This document shows, in pieces, positions 43,946 to 51,840 of a DNA stretch of 64,000 bases. The stretch covers positions 124,001 to 188,000 of the forward strand of contig DATJIF010000063.1 of assembly GCA_035493475.1 (NCBI GenBank), written 5' to 3'. The position numbers and the translations under genes are program-made. The DNA is from Actinospica sp035493475 (lineage in GTDB: Bacteria; Actinomycetota; Actinomycetes; Streptomycetales; Catenulisporaceae). A model generated the notes under the pieces. It had not been told where the DNA came from, searched no databases, and was given only the letters and a program-made list of their open reading frames with translations. Position 1 is the first letter of the stretch; each line of letters opens with the position of its first letter.

Positions 43946-44026
43946 CGGCACGCTCCATCCCCGCCTTGCGGAGCGTGCCGGAACACCAGAGGTCTCCCGG
44001 CCCACACGGCTCGGGCCGGGAGACCT
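43946..44026 (+). terminator. Two tandem strong hairpins in the leader of the biosynthetic operon
   Basis: Hairpin 1: CGGCACGCTCC/GGAGCGTGCCG (43946-43956 with 43970-43980, 11 bp, 13-nt loop). Hairpin 2: AGGTCTCCCGGCCC/GGGCCGGGAGACCT (43990-44003 with 44013-44026, 14 bp, 9-nt loop), both perfect. No T-tract follows. They can terminate the upstream conservon-HTH transcript or act as an attenuator for the queD-like gene that starts 45 nt later. Confidence 0.6.
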
Positions 44027-44071
44027 CGCGGGAAATAGGACTCGAAGAAATGCAAAGGAAGAAGCACGAGA

Positions 44072-44773
44072 ATGATCAGAGGTTCTACAGCGACCAGCGC
44101 AGCAGATGTCGCGATGGCTGGCACCTACAGAATCGGCAAGCAGTTCGAGTTCCAGGCCACCCGCACGAGCAACGGCGTCCCGGACGGCAGCGGCTTCCTC
44201 GTGGAGGCCACCCTCACCGCCATCGAGTTGACGGAGCCCGGCTTCGTCGTGGACTTCGGCGAACTTGCTCCTCTCAAGCATCACCTGGACCAGAAGCTCG
44301 ACCACCGCAATCTCGACGACGTCCTCGGCACGGGCAACACCAGCGACGCGCAGTTGGCCGCGTACCTCGAGGATTGGTGCAGGGCGAACCTGAACAAGGA
44401 CGCCGTCGACCGGCTTGAGTGCGTCAACGTCCGCCGCGGCCGACCCACCAGCTCGGGTCCGCATGACGTGACCTTCTCTGCACAGCACCGACTCGGCGGG
44501 CTTCCAGAAGGCCACAAGTGCGGTCGTCCCCACGGCCACACCTATCTCGTCAGTCCACTGCTTGGCCAGGGTGCACTGCCGGATTCGGTACGGACGCTCG
44601 CGGTCCTGCTCGACGGCACCGTTCTCAACGAGGTGCTTGGCTTCGAACCGACCTCTGAACGCCTTGCGCATCACCTTCTCCGTACTGCACGCTCCGCGGG
44701 CAATGCGGAACTCGAAGCCGTGCGCGTTTCGGAGACGGCGAGCTCGTGGGCCGAGTACAGCGAGCAGCGATGA
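44072..44773 (+). CDS. queD: Two-domain QueD-like 6-carboxytetrahydropterin synthase with complementary half-sites
   Basis: 233 residues, about twice the usual 120-140. The C-terminal repeat has the zinc and nucleophile motif HR..PEGHKCGRPHGH (Zn ligands H139, H154, H156; catalytic C150) but ends in LLDG instead of LDH. The N-terminal repeat has lost the zinc histidines (FQATRTS, GSGF) but keeps VVDFGEL and LDHRNL with D77 and H78. Each half thus supplies what the other lacks. The reaction would convert dihydroneopterin triphosphate to 6-carboxytetrahydropterin, step 2 of 7-deazaguanine synthesis. First gene of the operon; the ATG follows AAGGAAG. The stop overlaps the HAD gene by 4 nt. Confidence 0.82.
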   Translation: MIRGSTATSAADVAMAGTYRIGKQFEFQATRTSNGVPDGSGFLVEATLTAIELTEPGFVVDFGELAPLKHHLDQKLDHRNLDDVLGTGNTSDAQLAAYLEDWCRANLNKDAVDRLECVNVRRGRPTSSGPHDVTFSAQHRLGGLPEGHKCGRPHGHTYLVSPLLGQGALPDSVRTLAVLLDGTVLNEVLGFEPTSERLAHHLLRTARSAGNAELEAVRVSETASSWAEYSEQR

Positions 44774-45393
44774 CTACCCCGGTCGTTGTCGCGGCGGACA
44801 TCTTCGGTGTTCTCGTGGCCCTGGACACAGGCTGGTGGCGTGCCGAGATCACGCGTATCAGTGGCTTGACGGATGCCGAGTTCATGAAGCGGTGGCGTGA
44901 ATCCCGTCTCGGGGAGGCCTGGGACACGGGTGCCCTGACCATCAGCGGATTCACCGCGAAGTTGGGCGACCTGCTCGAAGTCCCGGGCTTGACTGAGCAT
45001 GACGTCTCAGGGCTCTGGAGCAACGCGGTGGGCGTGGTTGACCCGCTCCTCGGACCGATGGCGGCCCGTCTCTCGCGAGAGCGGCGCCTGATTCTTGCCT
45101 CTAACAACAACCCCGTGCAGTGGCCGATCGTCGAGGGGCTTCTTGTTGAGGCCGGCTTCGCGCCGGAGATCCCGGCCGTGCTCTCGCACGAGGTTGGCCT
45201 GAGCAAGCCCGACCCGGGGTTCTACGCCGAGCTCATCGAGCGCACGGCGGGGCTGGACGTGGTGTTCGTCGACGACAGGCTCTCGAATATCGAGGCCGCG
45301 GTGGCGGGCGGATTGAAGACCGTCCATCACACGGACTCCGTGCAGACTGCCGCGATTCTCACCGCGCTTCTCGATCTCGGGGAGTCGGAATGA
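44770..45393 (+). CDS. HAD-superfamily hydrolase
   Basis: 207 residues. Motif I is VVAADIFGVLVALD: the nucleophile Asp is present but the usual second Asp is replaced, as in the DLGGVL subgroup. Motif II is LILASNN, motif III has SKPDPGFY and motif IV VVFVDDRLSNIEAA. This looks like a subfamily-I phosphatase or dehalogenase. HAD proteins occur in several deazapurine clusters, where they may remove phosphate from the nucleotide. It is coupled to its neighbours by 4-nt overlaps on both sides. Confidence 0.85.
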   Translation: MTTPVVVAADIFGVLVALDTGWWRAEITRISGLTDAEFMKRWRESRLGEAWDTGALTISGFTAKLGDLLEVPGLTEHDVSGLWSNAVGVVDPLLGPMAARLSRERRLILASNNNPVQWPIVEGLLVEAGFAPEIPAVLSHEVGLSKPDPGFYAELIERTAGLDVVFVDDRLSNIEAAVAGGLKTVHHTDSVQTAAILTALLDLGESE

Positions 45394-46148
45394 TCGTCGA
45401 GGATGCGGTGCAGTTGGCCGCGGTGGCTTCTGCGAGCGGCACGAGCACGGCGACGCCGCGAACCCTGTGGATCGCCGAGACCTTCGCCGACACGATTCAG
45501 GGCGAAGGACCGAGCGCCGGAACACCGGCCCTGTTTATTCGCCTGTCCGGGTGCAACCTGGAGTGTCGGCCGTGGTGCGATACGCCCTACACCTGGGATC
45601 GAGAGCGATTCGATCTCACAGCCGAGCGCACCCGCCGCAGCGTCTCGGACCTTGCAGCCTGGGCAGCCGTCCGCCCCGAGTCCCTGGTGGTCCTCACGGG
45701 CGGGGAACCGCTTATGCAGCAACTCGCCCTGATCCCGCTCGTCCGCGCCCTGGTCGACATAGGCAAACGGGTAGAGATAGAGACCAACGGGACCTATCTG
45801 CCGAAGCCCAAACTGACGAGCCTGGGCGTCCACTTCAACGTCTCGTTGAAGCTCGCCAACGCTGGCATGCCCGCGTTGCGCACTATCCACTTGGATGCCC
45901 TGGCGGCGTATGTGGATGCTCCGCACCGGGCCTTCAAGTTCGTTATCTGCGACCTCTCGGACCTTGACGAGGTCGACGCGATGGTGGCCCGCTACGGACT
46001 AACGGAAGTCTGGGTGATGCCGGAGGGCACCACGCCTCGGGCGATCGTCGATGGAATGAGGGCTCTGGTTCCCGCTGTCGTCCAGCGAGGCTATCGGATC
46101 TCTCCTCGGCTGCACGTGCTGATGTGGGGCGATGAGCGTGGACGGTGA
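45390..46148 (+). CDS. queE: QueE-like 7-carboxy-7-deazaguanine synthase (radical SAM)
   Basis: 252 residues. Radical SAM and QueE features: ETFADTIQGEGPSAGTPALF, the cluster motif GCNLECRPWCDTPYTWD with C55, C59 and C63, the GGEP motif (VVLTGGEPLMQQ), then EIETNGTY. It would convert 6-carboxytetrahydropterin to CDG using SAM and Mg. The cysteine spacing is CX3CX3C because of an extra residue (RP), whereas QueE and most radical SAM enzymes have CX3CX2C. It ends with SPRLHVLMWGDERGR, typical of QueE. 4-nt overlap with the HAD gene upstream. Confidence 0.88.
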   Translation: MIVEDAVQLAAVASASGTSTATPRTLWIAETFADTIQGEGPSAGTPALFIRLSGCNLECRPWCDTPYTWDRERFDLTAERTRRSVSDLAAWAAVRPESLVVLTGGEPLMQQLALIPLVRALVDIGKRVEIETNGTYLPKPKLTSLGVHFNVSLKLANAGMPALRTIHLDALAAYVDAPHRAFKFVICDLSDLDEVDAMVARYGLTEVWVMPEGTTPRAIVDGMRALVPAVVQRGYRISPRLHVLMWGDERGR

Positions 46149-46200
46149 GCACCGAGGCCACACCCTCGTGACGACCAACGCAGACCGAGAGGAGCACCCT

Positions 46201-46812
46201 GTGATGTCCGTAGAAACTGAATCTACAGCACCAGATCTAGATACCGGGCCGCGCCGGGTGGACGTCGGCCGAGTCGCCGCACTCTACCGGCAGCTGCTCG
46301 TCGCGCTCGGCGAAGACCCTGCAAGGGACGGGCTTCGCGGCACCCCGGATCGTGTTGCCGCCTGGTGGAGCGAGTTCCTGGACTACGAGCCGGGCACGAT
46401 CGACACGACCTTCGAATACGAGTCGACCGACGGCGATTTGCTCGTAGTGGGCGGCATCAGCGTCGACAGTTTGTGTGAGCACCACCTGCTGCCGATGCGC
46501 CTGTCGGTGTCCATCGGGTATCTCCCGACCGGACAGGTTCTCGGGCTTTCGAAGTTCGCGAGGATCGCCCAGGCTCACGCCCACCGGCTTCAGTTGCAGG
46601 AGCGGTTCGTCCTCGGCGTTGCGCAGGACGTGATGAAGGCGACGGGCAGCGCCGACGTGGCGGTGCTGGCCGAAGGCGAGCACCTGTGCATGAGCATGCG
46701 CGGGGTCCGCGAGCGGCAGGCGTTGACCACCAATCTGAAGGTATACGGCCGGCTCTTCGACGAACACCACCTGACCGAGCAGTTTCTGACGATGGCAGGG
46801 AGCTCGCGATGA
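46201..46812 (+). CDS. folE: GTP cyclohydrolase I
   Basis: About 202 residues from GTG 46201 or ATG 46204 behind GAGGAG; an upstream ATG at 46132 lies inside queE and is less likely. Zinc ligands are in DSLCEHHLLP (C91, H94 from the ATG) and EHLCMSMRGVR (C162). GLSKFARI and QERF are the GTP-binding signatures. It makes dihydroneopterin triphosphate from GTP, the first step of the CDG pathway, and would be a pathway-dedicated copy next to the folate enzyme elsewhere. It overlaps the phosphoribosyltransferase by 4 nt. Confidence 0.93.
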   Translation: MMSVETESTAPDLDTGPRRVDVGRVAALYRQLLVALGEDPARDGLRGTPDRVAAWWSEFLDYEPGTIDTTFEYESTDGDLLVVGGISVDSLCEHHLLPMRLSVSIGYLPTGQVLGLSKFARIAQAHAHRLQLQERFVLGVAQDVMKATGSADVAVLAEGEHLCMSMRGVRERQALTTNLKVYGRLFDEHHLTEQFLTMAGSSR

Positions 46813-47366
46813 AGAGCGCGTCTTCGACATGGGACCCTGCGGACTCGACGGATTCAGGTCGAGGTGCTGTCGAGGGCCGGAGAGTCGCGCATCTGACCTG
46901 GCCCCGGATGGAGGAGTTGGTCGACCGGATCACCGAACAGGTCGGCCGTGACGGCGCGCCGGAGATTCTGGTGGCCATTCTTCGCGGCGGCGCCATTCCC
47001 GCAGTCTGGCTCTCGCACCGGCTGGGGCTTCGGGACGTTCGCGCGGTCGAGGTCGTCCACACGCTCGACGACAACGTCCACGCCGCGAAGACGCCTGAGC
47101 CAGTGGCCGTCAACCCCGCATCGCTGGGCGATCTGGCCGGACGGGACGTCTTGATCGTCGACGACGTCGCGGGCACCGGTCAAACTCTCGCAGCTGCTGC
47201 AAGCCTCGCCGCGCAGGCCGGCGCGGCGCGGGTGCGGACCGCGGTCTGCGTGGTCAACGAAGACAACTGGGTCGACCGCCTCCCTGCCGAGGCCGTGATG
47301 ACCTACATCGGCACCTCCACCCGCGGCTGGGTGGTCTTTCCTTGGGAGAACAACGTTGAGCACTGA
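46809..47366 (+). CDS. Type I purine-like phosphoribosyltransferase
   Basis: 185 residues from ATG 46809. The PRPP loop is VLIVDDVAGTGQTLAAA, and EILVAILRGGAIPAVWLSHR provides the PPi loop (GGAIP). It is closest in pattern to xanthine/guanine-type transferases. The context (CDG genes without QueC) suggests it attaches ribose phosphate to a 7-deazapurine base, as ToyH-type enzymes do in the toyocamycin pathway. Substrate not proven. It overlaps folE by 4 nt and the methyltransferase by 11 nt. Confidence 0.88.
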   Translation: MKSASSTWDPADSTDSGRGAVEGRRVAHLTWPRMEELVDRITEQVGRDGAPEILVAILRGGAIPAVWLSHRLGLRDVRAVEVVHTLDDNVHAAKTPEPVAVNPASLGDLAGRDVLIVDDVAGTGQTLAAAASLAAQAGAARVRTAVCVVNEDNWVDRLPAEAVMTYIGTSTRGWVVFPWENNVEH

Positions 47367-48180
47367 TCAGCTGCCAGAGCAGTACACGACCCGTCCGGGC
47401 ACCCCGATGATCGGGAAGTACAGCACGAACCAGATGGATGACTTCTACGCGGCCCTGGCTCGTGGCGAAGCCAAGCCGTCGGGCCTGATGAACCTGATGC
47501 AGCACCTGATCGTCGCCGAGAAGTGCGAGCCGGAGACCCGGGTCCTGGACGTGTGCTGTGGCCGCGGGCTCGCGCTGCCGCTGCTGCGCCGCTACGCCCC
47601 GGAGATCGCAGGGTACGTCGGACTCGACATCAGCAGCGTCAACCTTGCCGAGGCGCGCGAGCGCATCGAGGACCTTCGCGCGACGTACGGCGATCTGTTC
47701 CCGGTGCACTTGGAGGAGTGCGACGTCGCCGAGCCCTGGCCGGACGTGGCCGGCCCTTTCGATATCGCCATCTACACCTCGGCGTTGGAGCATCTTCCGT
47801 TCGAGCTCGGCGCGCAGAGCCTGCGAAGCACAGCCGCAGCGCTGGTACCCGGCGGCGTGCTCTACCTTTCGACGCCGCAGGCCTTCGGCCCGTCGCCGCG
47901 ACCGCTGCAATACCGAGTGCACGTCTACGAGTGGTCGCGCGAGGAGGTCGAGCAGGTTGTGACCGACGCGGGGCTGATCGTCGAGGACGTGATCGGGCTG
48001 CTTCCGCCCGAGACCGAGCTCGTGGGCACCGCACTCGCGGACAGGTTCGGGGAAGGCGCGGCTGCCTGGTACTGGCACCTCGCCGACCGGATTCCGAAGG
48101 CCCTGCTCGACACGGTTTCCGCTGCCGCCGTTCCCGACGTGGCCACCGAGCTGCTGTTCGTCTGCCGGAGGCCCGCGTGA
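47356..48180 (+). CDS. Class I SAM-dependent methyltransferase
   Basis: 274 residues from a TTG at 47356 (an internal ATG is at 47407). Motif I is VLDVCCGRGLALPLL, followed by YVGLDISSVNLAEAR and a FDIAIYTSALEHLP motif IV, then VPGGVLYLSTP. It belongs to the small-molecule or cap-methyltransferase-like group (the N-terminal part resembles mRNA-cap-type enzymes). It overlaps both neighbours. Its substrate may be the deazapurine product or its side chain. Confidence 0.85.
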   Translation: MSTDQLPEQYTTRPGTPMIGKYSTNQMDDFYAALARGEAKPSGLMNLMQHLIVAEKCEPETRVLDVCCGRGLALPLLRRYAPEIAGYVGLDISSVNLAEARERIEDLRATYGDLFPVHLEECDVAEPWPDVAGPFDIAIYTSALEHLPFELGAQSLRSTAAALVPGGVLYLSTPQAFGPSPRPLQYRVHVYEWSREEVEQVVTDAGLIVEDVIGLLPPETELVGTALADRFGEGAAAWYWHLADRIPKALLDTVSAAAVPDVATELLFVCRRPA

Positions 48181-48881
48181 CCGCGTCGATCGCCACGCCA
48201 CACGCCGTCGACGCGCCCTTGAGGGTATGTATCGAGGGGATCAACGGCGTGGGCAAGACGAGCGCGGCCCGTGCGGTCGCCGCGCAGCTCGGCACCCGCT
48301 GCCGCCTCTTGGACGAGCTCACCGACCAGCCCGGCGACACGCTGCCCGGTCAGGTGATCGCCGCGCTGAGCAGCGAGCAGGACCCGTTCCTGCGCACCGG
48401 ACACCCGGTCGCCGAAGCCCTCGCGCTGTTCGGCTTGCAGGTCCGCAAGCACGAGCAGTTGGCCCAGCGAGATCTGGCCGGGGTCGAAGTGGTTCTCGAG
48501 GATCGCGGACTGGACACCGTCGCGGTCTATCAGGCCGCGATCCTCTGCTCTCAGAACCCTGAAACCTCGCCCGAGGATGTCGCGCGGCACCTGCTCGCCA
48601 GTGGCCGACCGTTGCTACCGCCACCGGACGCGACGATCCTGCTTATCGGCGACCTCGCGGTCTGTTCGCAGCGCTTCGCCGACCGAATCGGCCGTCAACT
48701 GGATCCAGCAGATGTCCAGTTGCTGGGGCAGATCGATGCTGTCTATCGCGAGATGGCCGCCGACGATCCGGCGCGCTACACGATTCTCGACATCGCCGAC
48801 ATGTCGCCGGATGAAAGCGCCAGCGCCGTGGCGCGCGTCGTCGGCACGCTCCTGGAGCAGCGGGAGGCCGTCCATGCGTAA
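48177..48881 (+). CDS. dTMP-kinase-fold P-loop protein (paralogue A)
   Basis: 234 residues from GTG 48177 (4-nt overlap). Walker A is IEGINGVGKTS, followed by DPFLRTGHPVAEALALFGLQ and VVLEDRGLDTVAVYQ, where dTMP kinase has the DR(Y/F/H) motif. The C-terminal half resembles the LID/core. It is a paralogue of the protein at 51049. It would phosphorylate a nucleotide-like or other hydroxylated intermediate; housekeeping Tmk is unlikely in this setting. Confidence 0.85.
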   Translation: MTASIATPHAVDAPLRVCIEGINGVGKTSAARAVAAQLGTRCRLLDELTDQPGDTLPGQVIAALSSEQDPFLRTGHPVAEALALFGLQVRKHEQLAQRDLAGVEVVLEDRGLDTVAVYQAAILCSQNPETSPEDVARHLLASGRPLLPPPDATILLIGDLAVCSQRFADRIGRQLDPADVQLLGQIDAVYREMAADDPARYTILDIADMSPDESASAVARVVGTLLEQREAVHA

Positions 48882-49902
48882 CGTCACGTTGCTCTGGGCG
48901 CCTCGCTCACGGTGCAAGTTCCAGTGCCCGCACTGCTACTTCGGCGAAATCGAAGAACACCGCATCAACCCTCCGACACAGGCGGGCATCCTCTCCCACC
49001 TCTCTCGTAGCGACGTGCCAACCAAGGATCTGCTGGCCTTCGCGCGCACCCTCGCCGACTCACCCGTAGAGCGGGTGGTCATCGCCGGGGGCGAGCCGCT
49101 GGACTGGCCTGATGCGCTCGACCTGATCTCCGTCATCAAAGAGGCGGGCTGCCAGGTCGTCATCGCGACGAACGGCGTTCCGCTCACCCGCCCCGAGATG
49201 GCCGAACGCCTTGTCGCGCTCGGCGTCGACGGGGTGTCGGTCTCACTCGACAGCGCGGACGCCGAAGTCAACGACCAGATGCGGCCAGGTGGCCGGTTCG
49301 GATACCGGGACGTACTCGCCGGCATCGAGACCCTGCTCCAAGCTCGCGGCGCGGAGCCCTCGCCGAAGGTCGGGATCTACACCGTGGTCACCCGATCCCG
49401 CCCGAACGAGATCACCGACGTCGCCCAAGTCGCTGCGGGAATCGGCGTGGACTACTTCGTCCCGCAACCGATCTCCCTCGCCCCCGACCACCAGCTCTTC
49501 CAGAAGATGTGCCACAACTCCGCCGACGTCGACGCCGCCAGCGATCGACTCATCGAGCTCTACGACAGCCCCATGGGGCTGACCCTGCCCGACAAGAACT
49601 ACATAGAGCGGTTCATCGCGTCGATCTCCACCCACGACGGCGGGCACGTCCCCGACTGCTTCGGCGGCGCGCGCCTGTTCTTCATCCAGCCCGACGGAAG
49701 CGTCTGGGACTGCCCATCCGACCGCCGGATTGCCGCCACCCCTCCCGACCGGCGTCGCACGATCCACGGCGCCGACGCCCGCGAACTGTTCGCCGCAAGG
49801 CCCGCGTGCACCGACTGCACCCTGTTCAGCCGCGACTGCGTGAACATGTGGCCACTCGTCCTCGACATGCCCCGGCTGCTGAACACGGAGGTCGAGCGAT
49901 GA
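48874..49902 (+). CDS. Radical SAM protein with SPASM-like C-terminal cysteines
   Basis: 342 residues. The CX3CX2C cluster is CKFQCPHC (C14, C18, C21). Further motifs are VVIAGGEPLDW and VSVSLDS. The C-terminus has PDCFGGARLFFIQPDGSVWD, then CTDCTLFSRDC, five or more cysteines that may bind auxiliary clusters as in SPASM/twitch proteins. It would generate a 5'-deoxyadenosyl radical for a carbon-skeleton or bond-forming step. It is coupled to the aminotransferase (4-nt overlap). Substrate unknown. Confidence 0.88.
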   Translation: MRNVTLLWAPRSRCKFQCPHCYFGEIEEHRINPPTQAGILSHLSRSDVPTKDLLAFARTLADSPVERVVIAGGEPLDWPDALDLISVIKEAGCQVVIATNGVPLTRPEMAERLVALGVDGVSVSLDSADAEVNDQMRPGGRFGYRDVLAGIETLLQARGAEPSPKVGIYTVVTRSRPNEITDVAQVAAGIGVDYFVPQPISLAPDHQLFQKMCHNSADVDAASDRLIELYDSPMGLTLPDKNYIERFIASISTHDGGHVPDCFGGARLFFIQPDGSVWDCPSDRRIAATPPDRRRTIHGADARELFAARPACTDCTLFSRDCVNMWPLVLDMPRLLNTEVER

Positions 49903-51008
49903 CGCTCCCCGAGACCCCGGGCCGCCAACTGACCATGGACCTGATGGCCTCGGTACTCCAGCAGATGCCCGACCCGACCGGCGGCGGGTACGTCGGAGTT
50001 TTCGAGCGAGAAGCAGCCAAGGCGTTCGGCGCTCCGTACGCCGTCGCGGTCTCCTCCGGCACCGCGGCGATTCACGCGGCGCTCGCGGCCTGCGGGATCG
50101 GTCCAGGCGACGAGGTCTTGGTCCCGGCGCTCACCGTCGTTATGACCGTTGCGCCGATTGCCGCGCTCGGGGCGACGCCCGTGTTCATCGACAGTGACCC
50201 GGCCACGCTGGATCTGGACTACGACGATGCCGCCGGCAAGCTCACCCCCCGCACCAAGGCGATCATGCCGGTGCACCTGTGGGGACGCATGGGAGACCCC
50301 ACGGCCCTCACGCGCTTCGCCTCCGTGCACGGGCTCGCCGTCGTCGAGGACGCGGCACAGGCAGCTGGCACTGCACGCGAGGAACTAGGGGCCGGAACAG
50401 TCGGCACGGTCGGCTGCGTCAGCCTCAAGGACGGCAAGATCATCTCAAGCGGCGAGGGCGGCTTCCTGCTCACCGCCAGCGCCGAGATCGCCGAGCACGC
50501 GAGCGCGTTCCGCAGCCATTGGCAGCCAGCCCCGCGCGGTGAGGCGCCGCAGAGCCGTCTGGCCACTAACTCCCGGCTCGCCGACCCGCTCGCCGCGATC
50601 GCCCTGGCCAATCTCCGGCGCTTCCCGGCTCTGCTGGAGCTACGACAGGCCCAGACGCGAATGCTCCTGGAAGCGGTAGATCACGTGCCCGGCGTAAGCG
50701 AGCTCGTTCCGGCCGTGGGGGAGGAGTGGAACTGCTTCGCACCGTTGCTTCGCATCGACCTGGCGAACCCTCGGGGTTTCGCCGAACTTCTCGCATCGCA
50801 GGGGGTGCCGAGTTCCACGGGCAGTTTCCGGCTCGTGCCCTGCGATACCCGGCCGATGTTCGCCAGCGCTGACCGAATGCCGTGCCGCGGCGCCGCTCAG
50901 ATTCTCGATCACACGATCGCCGTGGTCCTTACTGAACGAGACAACGAGGCGACGCTTGAGCGCTACGCCGCTGTTATCACGCGAGAGGCCCGCGCATGGG
51001 TGGGCTGA
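49899..51008 (+). CDS. DegT/DnrJ/EryC1/StrS-family aminotransferase
   Basis: 369 residues. PLP-binding features: AVAVSSGTAAIHAAL, GDEVLVPALTVVMTV, VVEDAAQAAGT and the lysine segment K-IISS-GEGG with K180 four residues before GEGG. This family aminates keto-sugars or keto-cyclitols or, in some members, dehydrates. In the cluster it could supply the amine joined by the PurC-like ligase. It overlaps the radical SAM gene by 4 nt. Confidence 0.92.
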   Translation: MTLPETPGRQLTMDLMASVLQQMPDPTGGGYVGVFEREAAKAFGAPYAVAVSSGTAAIHAALAACGIGPGDEVLVPALTVVMTVAPIAALGATPVFIDSDPATLDLDYDDAAGKLTPRTKAIMPVHLWGRMGDPTALTRFASVHGLAVVEDAAQAAGTAREELGAGTVGTVGCVSLKDGKIISSGEGGFLLTASAEIAEHASAFRSHWQPAPRGEAPQSRLATNSRLADPLAAIALANLRRFPALLELRQAQTRMLLEAVDHVPGVSELVPAVGEEWNCFAPLLRIDLANPRGFAELLASQGVPSSTGSFRLVPCDTRPMFASADRMPCRGAAQILDHTIAVVLTERDNEATLERYAAVITREARAWVG

Positions 51009-51048
51009 CCGACGACGCCGTACGGCTATTCCGCGTGAGGAGCCCGCG

Positions 51049-51840
51049 ATGAGCACGAACGCCACTTGCAGCATGGATCCGCCCGCGCACCGGATCTGCA
51101 CCCGCGGTCTGCTCGCGTCCGTCGAGGGCAACAACGGAATGGGCAAGACCTATCTGATGAACCGGGTCGTCGAGACCCTAGATGACAAGCCCCTGATTCT
51201 TGACGGGTTCTCGCAGCGCAAAGACGGACGCTACGGGCTCGGTGAACTCCTGCTCCGAGCGCTACGCAAGGCGAGCGCTGGAGATCCGTTCCTGCGCGGC
51301 GGCAGCCCCATGGCCGAGGCCCTGATCCTGCTGGCCATCAAACGGGACGACCTGGACTCCGTCGCAGCCGAGCTTTCCACCGGCCGTACCGTCGTTGAGG
51401 GCCGCTGCGTCGACACCACGGCGGTGTGCCATGGGCTGCTCACCCATCCCGACGACTTGGACGCCGCTCTCGACTCAGCTATAGACCTGCTGAGGCTCGC
51501 TGCCCGTTTCAGGCCACTTCCAGACCTGACAATCCTGGTCACCGACGATGTTGCGGCATCCATCGAGCGTGCACAACGGCGTGACCAGTCCGTGTTCACG
51601 GATGAGCAGGTCTGGTTCATGCGCGAGACGAACGTGCTTCACGAGCGACTTGCCGCCGCAGATCCCGCACGTTATCGGGTTGTGGACCGGCGCCACCTCG
51701 ACGAGGACGAGGCGACTGAGCTGATCCGCGCCTGGATCACAGAAACCCGAACAGACCTGACCTGTGTCCGCGAACCCTGGCTCGGACCGGATTCTCGCTG
51801 CATGTACTGCGGGCAGTTCCCGGAGTTGACGTCGGCATGA
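51049..51840 (+). CDS. dTMP-kinase-fold P-loop protein (paralogue B)
   Basis: 263 residues from ATG 51049 behind GTGAGGAG. Walker A is VEGNNGMGKTY; DPFLRGGSPMAEALILLAIK matches the DPFLR...PVAEALALFGLQ of the protein at 48177; VVEGRCVDTTAVC replaces the DR motif with a CVDT. The C-terminus carries a CxxC (RCMYCGQF) absent from the paralogue. Two such kinases in one operon suggest two phosphorylation steps or a heterodimer. Confidence 0.82.
   Translation: MSTNATCSMDPPAHRICTRGLLASVEGNNGMGKTYLMNRVVETLDDKPLILDGFSQRKDGRYGLGELLLRALRKASAGDPFLRGGSPMAEALILLAIKRDDLDSVAAELSTGRTVVEGRCVDTTAVCHGLLTHPDDLDAALDSAIDLLRLAARFRPLPDLTILVTDDVAASIERAQRRDQSVFTDEQVWFMRETNVLHERLAAADPARYRVVDRRHLDEDEATELIRAWITETRTDLTCVREPWLGPDSRCMYCGQFPELTSA

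Noticed and set aside
43822..44071. preQ1 riboswitch before the queD-like gene
   Set aside because: Strong hairpins are present but I see no preQ1 aptamer pseudoknot pattern; reported only as hairpins.
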